A DNA stretch of 64,000 nt from Streptomyces sp. V2I9 (GTDB lineage Bacteria; Actinomycetota; Actinomycetes; Streptomycetales; Streptomycetaceae): assembly GCF_030817475.1 (NCBI RefSeq), contig NZ_JAUSZJ010000002.1, positions 5,532,626 through 5,596,625 of the forward strand, written 5' to 3'. The notes under the pieces were generated by a model. That model was not told the origin of the DNA. It worked only from the letters and a program-made list of their open reading frames with translations, and did no database searches. A program made the translations under genes and the position numbers. Positions 9,274 to 17,155 of this stretch are shown piece after piece (position 1 is the first letter of the stretch; the number at the start of each line of letters is the position of its first letter).

Positions 9274-9335
9274 CTCGGCGCACCGCGGGCCCGCCGGACT
9301 GCCCCGGCGAGGAGGCCGGGAGCGCCGCGCACGCA

Positions 9336-9374
9336 ACGGGGTCCCGGACACCGAGAAGGCGTCCGGGACCCCGT
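9336..9374. terminator. Terminator between suhB-like gene and small ORF
   Basis: Perfect 14-bp arms at 9336-9349 and 9361-9374 (ACGGGGTCCCGGAC and complement), extended by a further GCACGC/GCGTGC pairing outside. The position between convergent genes fits a shared terminator. Confidence 0.75.
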
Positions 9375-9383
9375 GCGTGCGAC

Positions 9384-9557
9384 TCAGACGGTGGTGACGC
9401 CGACGTTCACGCCGTGCTCGGCGGCGAGCCGGTGAAGATCGTCCAGCTCGCTCTGCTCGACGTCCGCGAGGAAGTCGTCGCCGTCCTCGCGCGCCCGCGT
9501 GAGGTCGGACTCGGTCGTCTTGATGCGGTGCAGCAGACCTGCGGTGAAAGCGTCCAT
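9384..9557 (-). CDS. Small conserved protein, 57 residues
   Basis: The start at ATG 9557 is favoured over upstream codons because GAGGGGG lies 6-12 bases before it. The protein begins MDAFTAGLLHRIKTTESDLT and continues as one charged amphipathic helix with a high chance of coiled coil, then 'DLHRLAAEHGV'. Small proteins of this type sit next to CutRS in streptomycetes; no function is known to me. It is divergent from cutR across a 392-base region and may share regulation with it. Confidence 0.7.
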   Translation of the reverse strand: MDAFTAGLLHRIKTTESDLTRAREDGDDFLADVEQSELDDLHRLAAEHGVNVGVTTV

Positions 9558-9949
9558 GATGCGCCCCCTCATCGTGGGTCGGTGGCACGGGGGTGTGCCC
9601 GGTGATCCCCCCGGCCGGGGAGCCGGAGGAGCAGCTGATCGCGCCGTAGCTCCAGGGAAGAGGAGCGGGCTGTGGGATGCCACGTGGCAGGCGTGATCGC
9701 GGGTGTGAACCCCTCATCCCCATGCCGAACCTCAGAGAAACCTCAACCGGCCCGGAAATCCGCCGGTTTGCTCGACGGGAGGTCCGAGGGGCGCCGGAGG
9801 GAGGACGGTCCGCCGCCGCCTTACCGCCGGTTTATGCGCGTTGCAGGCAGGATGGGATCACACCGTGGGCATCGCTGCCCGCGTCCGACCGGCCCGCGTG
9901 GGCCGCTCACTCCGTGAACCCATCGAAGGACCGAAGGAAGGACTGCGCC
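9558..9949. promoter_or_regulatory. Divergent regulatory region of cutRS with an 11-bp-spaced direct repeat
   Basis: The 392 bases between the small gene and cutR contain no gene. AACCTCA occurs at 9728-9734 and again at 9739-9745, a spacing of 11 bases. That is one helical turn, the usual layout of OmpR-family response-regulator sites. It could be a CutR site. No clear consensus promoter could be fixed by eye. Confidence 0.4.
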
Positions 9950-10603
9950 GTGCGCGTACTCGTCGTCGAGGACGAGCAGCTGCTCGCCGATGCGGTGGCC
10001 ACCGGACTGCGCCGGGAGGCCATGGCCGTCGACGTCGTCTACGACGGAGCCGCGGCCCTGGAGCGCATCGGGGTCAACGACTACGACGTCGTCGTGCTGG
10101 ACCGGGACCTCCCGGTGGTGCACGGGGACGACGTCTGCCGCCGGATCGTCGAGCTGGGCATGCCCACCCGCGTGCTCATGCTCACCGCGTCCGGCGACGT
10201 CAGCGACCGGGTCGAGGGCCTGGAGCTGGGCGCGGACGACTACCTTCCCAAGCCCTTCGCCTTCAGCGAGCTGACCGCGCGGGTGCGCGCGCTGGGCCGC
10301 CGGACGACGGTGGCGCTGCCGCCCGTCCTGGAGCGCGCCGGGATCAAGCTCGACCCGAACCGCCGCGAGGTCTTCCGCGACGACGTGGAGATCCAGCTGG
10401 CCCCGAAGGAGTTCGCGGTGCTGGAGGTGCTGATGCGCAGTGAGGGCGCGGTCGTCTCGGCGGAGCAGCTGCTGGAGAAGGCCTGGGACGAGAACACCGA
10501 CCCCTTCACCAACGTGGTGCGGGTCACGGTGATGACGCTCCGCCGCAAGCTCGGCGAACCGCCCGTCATCGTCACCGTGCCGGGCTCCGGATACCGGATC
10601 TGA
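9950..10603 (+). CDS. cutR: Response regulator CutR (OmpR family)
   Basis: 217 residues from GTG 9950 with the purine-rich site GAAGGAAGGA upstream. The receiver domain has the acidic pair at residues 7-8, phospho-acceptor Asp51 in 'VVVLDRDLPV', and Lys in 'YLPKPF'. The winged-helix output domain ends 'VTVPGSGYRI'. In Streptomyces CutRS was first linked to copper metabolism and later to extracellular protein quality control (secretion stress). It overlaps no gene and is followed by cutS after 5 bases, so the two are one operon. Confidence 0.93.
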   Translation: MRVLVVEDEQLLADAVATGLRREAMAVDVVYDGAAALERIGVNDYDVVVLDRDLPVVHGDDVCRRIVELGMPTRVLMLTASGDVSDRVEGLELGADDYLPKPFAFSELTARVRALGRRTTVALPPVLERAGIKLDPNRREVFRDDVEIQLAPKEFAVLEVLMRSEGAVVSAEQLLEKAWDENTDPFTNVVRVTVMTLRRKLGEPPVIVTVPGSGYRI

Positions 10604-10608
10604 GGACC

Positions 10609-11850
10609 ATGGCCACCACCCCGGACGTGCCCGCGGCGCCTCCGAAACCCACCTGGGAGCCCAAGCAGCAGGAGCCCCCCTACCCCTGGCTGCGCCCGAC
10701 CATCCGCATACGCCTCACCCTGCTCTACGGCGGGATGTTCCTGATCGCGGGCATCGTGCTGCTGTCGATCATCTACATGCTGGCGGCGCAGGCCCTGCAC
10801 GACGCGGGGAGCCTGGAGCTCAAGGTCGGCGGCACCAATGTGCTGATCGCCAGCGACGCCTGCCCGCAGCTCGCCTCCGCGACCAACATCGACCAGGTGA
10901 ACGAGACGATCAAGGCGTGCACGGCCGCCCAGCGCCGCCACGCCCTGGACACCCTGCTCAACCGTTCGCTCCTCGCCCTGGTCGGCCTCAGCGTCATCGC
11001 CTTCGCCTTCGGGTACGCCATGGCCGGACGCGTCCTGTCCCCGCTCGGCCGGATCACCCGTACCGCCCGCCGGGTGGCCGGTACGGACCTCACCCGGCGG
11101 ATCGAGCTGGACGGCCCGGACGACGAGCTCAAGGAGCTGGCGGACACCTTCGACGACATGCTGGACCGGCTGGAGCGGGCGTTCACCGCACAGCAGCGGT
11201 TCGTCGGCAACGCCTCGCACGAGCTGCGCACCCCGCTGGCGATCAACCGCACCCTGCTGGAGGTCCAGCTCTCCGACCCCGAGGCCCCGCCGGAGCTCCA
11301 GCAGCTCGGCAAGACCCTGCTGGCCACCAACGAGCGAAGCGAGCAGCTGGTCGAGGGCCTGTTGCTGCTGGCCCGCAGCGACAACCAGATCATCGAGCGC
11401 AAGCCGGTCGACCTGGCGGAGGTCGCCGAGCGCGCCATCGATCAGACACGGACGGAGGCGACGGACAGGAAGGTGGAGATCCGCGGTGAGCGGGAATCGG
11501 CCGTGGTCCAGGGCAACGGGGTCCTGCTGGAGCGGATCGCGCTGAACCTCGTGCAGAACGCCGTGCGCTACAACGTGCCCGAGGACGGCTGGGTGGAGGT
11601 CACCACGGAGGTCCGGCACGGGCAGGCCCTGCTGACCGTCTCCAACAGCGGCCCGGTGGTTCCGGCGTACGAGATCGACAACCTTTTCGAACCCTTCCGG
11701 CGGCTGCGTACGGAGCGCACGGGCAGCGACAAGGGTGTCGGGCTCGGCCTGTCGATCGCGCGGTCCGTCGCGCGGGCCCATGGAGGCCGTATCATCGCGG
11801 AGCCCCGCGAGGGCGGGGGCCTCGTGATGCGCGTCACTCTGCCGGTCTGA
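10609..11850 (+). CDS. cutS: Sensor histidine kinase CutS
   Basis: 413 residues. Cytoplasmic N-terminus, transmembrane helix at about 36-62, a short extracytoplasmic domain, and a second helix at about 119-143. A HAMP linker ('ILSPLGRITRTARRVAGTDL'-like) follows, then HisKA with His204 in 'GNASHELRTPLA', and a HATPase domain with 'NLVQNAVRYN', 'FEPFRRL' and 'GVGLGLSIAR'. The sensor loop holds exactly two cysteines, Cys85 and Cys104. Such a pair can form or lose a disulfide, which fits reports that CutS monitors extracytoplasmic redox or folding state. Co-transcribed with cutR. Confidence 0.93.
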   Translation: MATTPDVPAAPPKPTWEPKQQEPPYPWLRPTIRIRLTLLYGGMFLIAGIVLLSIIYMLAAQALHDAGSLELKVGGTNVLIASDACPQLASATNIDQVNETIKACTAAQRRHALDTLLNRSLLALVGLSVIAFAFGYAMAGRVLSPLGRITRTARRVAGTDLTRRIELDGPDDELKELADTFDDMLDRLERAFTAQQRFVGNASHELRTPLAINRTLLEVQLSDPEAPPELQQLGKTLLATNERSEQLVEGLLLLARSDNQIIERKPVDLAEVAERAIDQTRTEATDRKVEIRGERESAVVQGNGVLLERIALNLVQNAVRYNVPEDGWVEVTTEVRHGQALLTVSNSGPVVPAYEIDNLFEPFRRLRTERTGSDKGVGLGLSIARSVARAHGGRIIAEPREGGGLVMRVTLPV

Positions 11851-12255
11851 GAAGCTGCGCGTCGTGACTCCGCACCGCATCTCCACGTTCGCTTTGGGCG
11901 GAATTTTCGTGACCCGTCTCCGGATGATCCGTGTGTGATCGATCACACGGGCGATTTTTCGGCCATCTACGCACGGTGACGACGAGTCTGTCAAAAAGCC
12001 GGTAAACGTCCGGGTTTTCGGGGATCGTTATCACGGGAAGTACACGGGGTGGCACCCGTGAACTGCATGGACGGGACCGTGTACGGTCCCCATCGCCACC
12101 CAAGCCGAGCCTCGCCGAGGCGGCCGGTCGGGTGTCGATTGAGTAACAGACCTTGATGTGAGGCAAAATCTCCGCCTCAGGTCGGGCACAAGTCCGGCCT
12201 CTCACGCGTTACGTGCGCTGAGACACCCGTATGAACCCAAGAGGGGGAGAGCGAC
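11851..12255 (+). promoter_or_regulatory. 405-base leader region before DUF4193 gene with candidate structured RNA
   Basis: There is no gene here, but inverted repeats are dense: CACGGG/CCCGTG (12043-12060), GGGACCG/CGGTCCC (12073-12090) and TGAGGC/GCCTCA (12159-12179). A closing stem may form between CGGGTGTC at 12129-12136 and GACACCCG at 12222-12229. That would enclose a multi-branched domain just upstream of the strong ribosome site GAGGGGGAG. The layout suggests a cis-acting RNA, though it matches no riboswitch I can name. Confidence 0.35.
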
Positions 12256-12552
12256 ATGGCAACGGATTACGACACCCCACGCAAGACCGACGACGACGTC
12301 GACCAGGACAGTCTCGAAGAGCTCAAGGCGCGCCGAAGCGACAAGACGGCGTCCGCCGTCGACGTCGACGAGTTCGACGCCGCCGAGGGCCTGGAGCTGC
12401 CCGGCGCGGACCTCTCCAACGAGGAGCTGGCCGTCCGGGTGCTGCCCAAGCAGGCCGATGAGTTCACCTGCATGAGCTGCTTCCTGGTGCACCACCGCAG
12501 CCAGCTGGCCCGCGAGAAGAACGGTCAGCCCATCTGCCGCGACTGCGACTGA
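12256..12552 (+). CDS. DUF4193 family protein (small zinc-ribbon-like)
   Basis: 98 residues. An acidic, probably disordered N-terminal half is followed by 'PKQADEFTCMSCFLVHHRSQLA' (seen at residues about 68-89) and a terminal 'ICRDCD'. The two CxxC pairs should bind one zinc ion. This is the DUF4193 family found throughout actinobacteria (Rv2699c-like), with no established role. The GAGGGGGAG site eight bases upstream predicts strong translation. The next gene starts 13 bases downstream. Confidence 0.9.
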   Translation: MATDYDTPRKTDDDVDQDSLEELKARRSDKTASAVDVDEFDAAEGLELPGADLSNEELAVRVLPKQADEFTCMSCFLVHHRSQLAREKNGQPICRDCD

Positions 12553-12565
12553 GGTCGGGTCGGCC

Positions 12566-13528
12566 GTGGCAGGCGAGACACCGTTCCGGAAGCGGCGCCC
12601 CTGGCGCCGGCACGGCCAGCAGGCACAGCAGGACGGTACGGGCGGGACAGTCCCGGCAGGAGGCGCTCACGCGTCCGCCGAGCGGTCCGCCACCCCGCCG
12701 GATCGCTCCGGCGGTTCCGACGACGAGCGGGGCCGTTCGGCCTCGCTCGAGGTGGCCGGGGCGGCCTCGCTGCCGGACCGGCCCGCAGAGCACGACCGGC
12801 AGGACCGGGCGGAGCCCACGACCGGGGGCCGCCTGGACGGCGTGAAACGGGGTGTACGCAAGGGCGGGGAGAGCGCGAAGGCACTGGCCGCACAGCTGGC
12901 CGACCGCATCATCGACACAGCCCCGCGGGTGCCCGTGCGCGACCTCGCCACCCTGCGGAGGCAGTTCCCCGGACTGGGCCCCGAGGAGCTGGCCGACAAG
13001 CTGGTCACGGGAGCCTGCCGGGGCACCGCGACCGTCGGCGCAGGCATCGGGGCCGCCGCCATGATGCCCGTACCGCCGGCCATGCTCGCCGAGCTGGCCG
13101 CCGAGGTGACCGGCGTCGCCGCCATAGAGATGAAGCTCGTCGCCGAGCTCCACGAGGTCTACGGCCGCCGTCCACCCGGCAATCTCGGCCAGCGCAGCAG
13201 CGCGTACCTGACGTCGTGGACGGAGGAGCGCGGCATCGACGTCGGTCGGCCCACCACCCTCAACGCCGCTCTCGGCGGCCAGATGAAACGCGAGCTGCGC
13301 CAGCAGATCATGAAGCGCATGGCGCGCAATCTGCCGAACCTGATCCCGTTCATGATCGGCGCCGCCGTGGGCGCCACGATGAACCGGCGCGACACCCGCA
13401 AGCTCGCCGACCGGATCAGGAGCGACCTGCGCAAGCACCAGGTCCCCTGGGACCGGCTGCCCGCACTGCCCCCGCTGGAACAGCCTCCGGACCCGGCCGA
13501 ACTGCCCAAGGAGATCGAGGGCCCCTGA
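12566..13528 (+). CDS. Conserved alanine-rich protein, possible membrane association
   Basis: 320 residues from GTG 12566, close behind the DUF4193 gene and probably in the same transcript. The first 95 residues are low-complexity and charged. The remainder is helical with two hydrophobic stretches: 'GAGIGAAAMMPVPPAMLAEL' (about 155-174) and 'LPNLIPFMIGAAVGATMN' (about 255-272). It is Arg-rich near the end. I do not recognise a named domain, although the pattern is reminiscent of EcsC-like proteins. No catalytic motif is evident. Confidence 0.75.
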   Translation: MAGETPFRKRRPWRRHGQQAQQDGTGGTVPAGGAHASAERSATPPDRSGGSDDERGRSASLEVAGAASLPDRPAEHDRQDRAEPTTGGRLDGVKRGVRKGGESAKALAAQLADRIIDTAPRVPVRDLATLRRQFPGLGPEELADKLVTGACRGTATVGAGIGAAAMMPVPPAMLAELAAEVTGVAAIEMKLVAELHEVYGRRPPGNLGQRSSAYLTSWTEERGIDVGRPTTLNAALGGQMKRELRQQIMKRMARNLPNLIPFMIGAAVGATMNRRDTRKLADRIRSDLRKHQVPWDRLPALPPLEQPPDPAELPKEIEGP

Positions 13529-13547
13529 GGGGACCTCCGGCGAGCGG

Positions 13548-13569
13548 GCGGGCCCGTGTCCGGGCCCGC
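13548..13569. terminator. Short GC hairpin between convergent genes
   Basis: Arms GCGGGCCCG (13548-13556) and CGGGCCCGC (13561-13569) with a four-base loop, between the ends of the preceding gene and the DUF3093 gene. Confidence 0.6.
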
Positions 13570-13587
13570 AGACCCCGCGATGTCCGT

Positions 13588-14046
13588 TCAGGCGGTCGGG
13601 ACCGCGCCCAGCGCGGCCGCCAGGCCCCGCGGGTCACGGGTGGAGAGGTAGACGTACGGAGTCGGGTCCTGCGGGTCCGTGACCTCCACCCGCACCGCCG
13701 TATCCACATAGCCGCGCAGCAGCATGAACGCCCGCGCGTCCGCCTTGTGCGTGCGCCAGGCCCGCGCCTCCTCCGCGTCCAGCACCTCGGCCTCGCCGAG
13801 CGCCGACAGCGGAATCCGGGCGTCCCCGGCGACCAGCGCCCCCGCCACCACCCGGATCCGGGCGGAGCCGTAGCCGCTCACCGCGACCGCCGCCGCCGCG
13901 CCGCCGCCCACCAGCCCGGCGAGCATCGGCAGGGTGCCCAGCGGCAGCAGCATCAGAGCGCAGGCGATACCGACCCCGAAGGCGATGAACCACCAGGAAC
14001 GGGGCGCGGTGAGACGTTCGTCGAAGGGCGGTGCGGAAGGCTGCAT
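13588..14046 (-). CDS. DUF3093 domain-containing membrane protein
   Basis: 152 residues. Two adjacent hydrophobic helices near the N-terminus ('WWFIAFGVGIACALMLLPLG' region and 'MLAGLVGGGAAAAVAVSGYG') are followed by a soluble domain resembling a PH-like fold, with 'HKADARAFMLLRGYVDTAV' and 'YVYLSTRDPRGLAAAL'. This matches DUF3093, an actinobacterial family of unknown role. It is divergent from the thioesterase gene, with only about 58 bases between the starts, so their promoters overlap. Confidence 0.85.
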   Translation of the reverse strand: MQPSAPPFDERLTAPRSWWFIAFGVGIACALMLLPLGTLPMLAGLVGGGAAAAVAVSGYGSARIRVVAGALVAGDARIPLSALGEAEVLDAEEARAWRTHKADARAFMLLRGYVDTAVRVEVTDPQDPTPYVYLSTRDPRGLAAALGAVPTA

Positions 14047-14104
14047 GGCACCAAGCTTGGCACGGCGGGACCGGTGGACCGCCGCGCGGGTAAGGTCTGC
14101 GCCT

Positions 14105-14689
14105 GTGAGTGGAACATCAGCAGCTCTGACACCTCCGGCCGACGCCGTCGCGCCGGTCCGGCACCCCGACGCGCCCGCCCCCGGCGAGCTCCTCGGGGCG
14201 CACTACGAACACTGCTTCGGCTGCGGCGGGGGACAGCCGCACGGACTGCACCTGATGGCGCGGGCCGGTGAAGGCGTGAGCGTCACCGCCGAGTTCACCG
14301 TGCAGCCCGCCCACCAGGGCGCCCCCGGCCTCGCGCACGGCGGCGTGCTCGCCACGGCGCTGGACGAGACCCTCGGCTCGCTGAACTGGCTGCTGCGCAC
14401 GATCGCGGTGACCGGACGGCTGGAGACCGACTTCGTCCGCCCCGTCCCCGTGGACACCGTGCTGCACCTCGACGCCCGGATCACCGCCGTGCACGGCCGG
14501 AAGATCTACTCCACCGCCACCGGCCGGATCGGCGGCCCCGAGGGCCCCGTCGCGGTCCGCGCCGACGCCCTCTTCATCGAGGTCAAGGTCGACCACTTCA
14601 TCGACAACGGCCGTCCCGCCGAGATCCGGGCGGCCATGGCCGACCCGGACCAGGTCCGCCGGGCCCGCGCGTTCGAGGTGAACCCGTGA
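14105..14689 (+). CDS. PaaI/hotdog-fold thioesterase
   Basis: 194 residues from GTG 14105. The hotdog core contains 'HCFGCGGGQPHGLHL' and the catalytic-loop type sequence 'GLAHGGVLATALDETLG', where the HGG and the later Asp/Glu form the usual active site. It is likely a cytoplasmic acyl-CoA or acyl-carrier thioesterase. It overlaps dut by four bases (GTGA), so the two are translationally coupled. Confidence 0.85.
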   Translation: MSGTSAALTPPADAVAPVRHPDAPAPGELLGAHYEHCFGCGGGQPHGLHLMARAGEGVSVTAEFTVQPAHQGAPGLAHGGVLATALDETLGSLNWLLRTIAVTGRLETDFVRPVPVDTVLHLDARITAVHGRKIYSTATGRIGGPEGPVAVRADALFIEVKVDHFIDNGRPAEIRAAMADPDQVRRARAFEVNP

Positions 14690-15216
14690 CCCGCGCCCCC
14701 GTCGACGTACTGATCCGCCTCCTCGACCCGGAGGTGCCGATTCCGGCGTACGGGCACCCGGGCGACGCCGGGGCCGACCTGGTCACCACCGAGGCCGCCG
14801 AACTCGCCCCCGGTGAGCGCGCGGTGCTCCCCACCGGCGTCTCGATCGCCCTGCCCGACGGGTACGCCGCGTTCGTGCACCCCCGCTCGGGCCTCGCGGC
14901 CCGCTGCGGAGTGGCCCTCGTGAATGCCCCGGGGACGGTTGACGCCGGGTACCGTGGGGAGATCAAGGTGATCGTGGTCAACCTCGATCCGCGCGAGAGC
15001 GTGCGATTCGAACGGTTCGACCGGATTGCCCAACTGGTTGTCCAGCAGGTCGAGAAGGTGCGCTTCCACGAGGTGGCGGAACTTCCCGGCTCGGCGCGGG
15101 CCGAAGGGGGCTTCGGGTCCACCGGCGGCCATGCGTCGGTGGACGGCGCCGAGGGCGGGATCACCCACGGTGGGAACAGCTACGCTTCGGTCGTATCCGA
15201 CCGGGAAGGACAGTGA
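14686..15216 (+). CDS. dut: dUTP diphosphatase
   Basis: 176 residues from GTG 14686. All five trimeric dUTPase motifs are present in order: 'HPGDAGADL' (motif 1), 'HPRSGLAARCG' (2), 'GTVDAGYRGEIKV' (3, with the Asp that activates water and the uracil-pocket Tyr), 'DRIAQLVVQ' (4) and 'RAEGGFGSTGGH' (5, the C-terminal P-loop-like arm). It hydrolyses dUTP to dUMP and pyrophosphate, keeping uracil out of DNA. The C-terminus is slightly longer than usual. It lies in a thioesterase-dut-DUF3710 operon. Confidence 0.96.
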   Translation: MTRAPVDVLIRLLDPEVPIPAYGHPGDAGADLVTTEAAELAPGERAVLPTGVSIALPDGYAAFVHPRSGLAARCGVALVNAPGTVDAGYRGEIKVIVVNLDPRESVRFERFDRIAQLVVQQVEKVRFHEVAELPGSARAEGGFGSTGGHASVDGAEGGITHGGNSYASVVSDREGQ

Positions 15217-15217
15217 C

Positions 15218-15991
15218 GTGTTCGGACGTCGCAAGAAGAGTGGTTCCGCCGAGGACGCGGCGGACGAGGTGCGCGAGGCCGAGCAGGTCGCCGACGAGTC
15301 GGGCGCATCCGACGGGGCCGACACCGGCGCCCGCCGGATGAACCTCCCGCCGGCCCCCCGGCCGGACGGGCCCTGGGACAGCTCCGAGGTCACCCAGCCC
15401 GGCGAGGGCCGGGTCGACCTGGGCGGCATCTTCGTGCCCGGAGTCGAAGGCATGGAGCTGCGCGTCGAGGTGGCCGGGGACGCGATCGTCGCCGCCACCG
15501 TGGTGCTGCGCGACAGCGCGATCCAGCTGCAGGCGTTCGCCGCCCCCAAGAAGGAGGGCATCTGGGGCGAGGTCCGCGACGAGATCGCCTCGGGCATCAC
15601 CCAGCAGGGCGGGGTCATCGACGAGGTCGAGGGCCCGCTGGGCTGGGAGCTGCGCGCGCAGGTCCCCGTCCAGCTTCCGGACGGCACGGGCGGGGTGCAG
15701 CTCGTGCGCTTCGTCGGCGTCGACGGACCCCGCTGGTTCCTGCGCGGAGTGATCTCCGGCCAGGGCGCCGTCCAGCCGCAGGCCGCCGGGCTGCTGGAGA
15801 CGATCTTCCGGGACACCGTGGTCGTCCGGGGCGAGGGCCCGATGGCCCCCCGCGACCCGATCGTCCTCAAGCTCCCCGACGACGCCCAGATGGTGCCCGA
15901 GGGCGTTCAGCAGGAGGAGCAGGAGGGCTCGAAGTTCTCCGGCGGCATGGGCCAGCTCCAGCGCGGGCCCGAGATCACCGAGGTCCGCTAG
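15218..15991 (+). CDS. DUF3710 domain-containing protein
   Basis: 257 residues from GTG 15218, one base after dut's stop. The charged N-terminal segment starts 'VFGRRKKSG'. The central domain includes 'VDLGGIFVPGVEGMELRVEV', 'LQAFAAPKKEGIWGEVRDEI', 'VRFVGVDGPRWFLRGVISG' and a terminal 'PIVLKLP', as in DUF3710 (Rv2696c-like). The role is unknown. Linkage to dut is conserved between Streptomyces and Mycobacterium, which hints at a shared process but does not define it. Confidence 0.9.
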   Translation: MFGRRKKSGSAEDAADEVREAEQVADESGASDGADTGARRMNLPPAPRPDGPWDSSEVTQPGEGRVDLGGIFVPGVEGMELRVEVAGDAIVAATVVLRDSAIQLQAFAAPKKEGIWGEVRDEIASGITQQGGVIDEVEGPLGWELRAQVPVQLPDGTGGVQLVRFVGVDGPRWFLRGVISGQGAVQPQAAGLLETIFRDTVVVRGEGPMAPRDPIVLKLPDDAQMVPEGVQQEEQEGSKFSGGMGQLQRGPEITEVR

Positions 15992-16017
15992 AACACCCGG
16001 CCGCCCCGCGCGGCCAC

Positions 16018-16060
16018 GGCCGGTGGGCCGCACCCTCGCCCCGGGTGCGGCCCACCGGCC
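16018..16060 (+). terminator. Terminator of the dut operon
   Basis: 18-bp arms at 16018-16035 and 16043-16060 (GGCCGGTGGGCCGCACCC and complement), followed by TTT. Confidence 0.8.
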
Positions 16061-16162
16061 TTTCCGCCTCCGGACCGCCGCCCCGCATCCCATTGCCCGG
16101 CCGCGTGCCGTACGCACATACTTGCGACGACGCAGACCACGTACGTACGACGGGGGAGCAGC

Positions 16163-16897
16163 ATGACCGAGAGCACCAGCGGGCAGTCCGGCACGGCCCT
16201 GGCCGAGGGCCCCGCCCGCACGGTCATGGTCGAGGTCGAGGACCTGCACCGCTCGTACGGGAGCGGGGCGGGGGCCGTGCACGCGCTGCGCGGCGTCTCG
16301 TTCGAGATCCCGCGCGGTGAGCTGGTCGCGCTCAAGGGCCGCTCCGGCTCCGGCAAGACCACGCTGCTCAACCTGGTCGGCGGCCTGGACACCCCGGACG
16401 GCGGCCGGATCACCGTCGACGGCACGGAGCTGGCCGGCCTCGGCGAGAAGGGCCTGCTGGAGCTGCGCCGCGACCGGGTCGGCTTCATCTTCCAGTCCTT
16501 CGGCCTCATCCCGATCCTCACGGCCGCCGAGAACGTCGGCGTACCCCTGCGGCTGCGCAAGGCCGACCCGGCCGAACGCGACGAGCGGGTCGCCCTGCTG
16601 CTCTCCCTCGTCGGCCTCGCCGACCACGCGGAACAGCGTCCCGGCGAGCTCTCCGGCGGCCAGCAGCAGCGCGTCGCCATCGCCCGCGCCCTCGCCAACC
16701 GCCCCGCTCTCCTGATCGCCGACGAGCCCACCGGGCAGCTCGACGCCGAGACCGGGCTCGCCGTGATGGAGCTGCTCCGCGCGGTCGTCCGCAGCGAGAA
16801 CGTCACCGCCCTCGTCGCCACCCACGACCCCCAGCTGCTGGGCCTGGCCGACCGGGTCCTGGAGCTGAGCGACGGCCGTATCGTCGAGCAGGGCTGA
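16163..16897 (+). CDS. ABC transporter ATP-binding protein (LolD/MacB type), no adjacent permease
   Basis: 244 residues. Walker A 'GRSGSGKTTLLN', Q-loop 'FIFQSFGLIP', signature 'LSGGQQQR', Walker B 'LLIADEPT' and an H-loop in 'VATHDP' are all intact. Sequence style and size match the LolD/MacB/FtsE-like group that powers FtsX-type permeases. No permease gene follows: the next gene is the KdpD-like kinase after a 258-base gap. The partner must therefore be encoded elsewhere. Its own promoter region contains TACGTACGTACGACGGG just upstream of a GGGGGAGCAGC ribosome-site region. Confidence 0.88.
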   Translation: MTESTSGQSGTALAEGPARTVMVEVEDLHRSYGSGAGAVHALRGVSFEIPRGELVALKGRSGSGKTTLLNLVGGLDTPDGGRITVDGTELAGLGEKGLLELRRDRVGFIFQSFGLIPILTAAENVGVPLRLRKADPAERDERVALLLSLVGLADHAEQRPGELSGGQQQRVAIARALANRPALLIADEPTGQLDAETGLAVMELLRAVVRSENVTALVATHDPQLLGLADRVLELSDGRIVEQG

Positions 16898-17155
16898 GCC
16901 GAGCACGGCCGAGCCGGCGACGGCCCCTGCGCCCGCGACGGACGGCCGGCCCCCTCCGCCCACCCACCCCATACCCCCGGTGACCTGCCCCTTCCCGCGC
17001 CCGGTGGGCATCAGAGTTCCGTCAATACACCCCCCGCCGGGGCTCCCGGCGCCGAATCACCGGCCCCGGCGGAGTAGCGTCGAAGGCGGCAGCCGCACCG
17101 GGCGCGCCACCGGCCGCCGGGACGACGGGGCCGGACGGAAGAAGACAATGGGGCC

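Noticed and set aside
15161..17011. 616-codon open frame on the minus strand across DUF3710 and the ABC ATPase
   Set aside because: It is antisense to two genes with clear motifs. Long antisense frames are expected in DNA this GC-rich; no family motif or ribosome site was seen.
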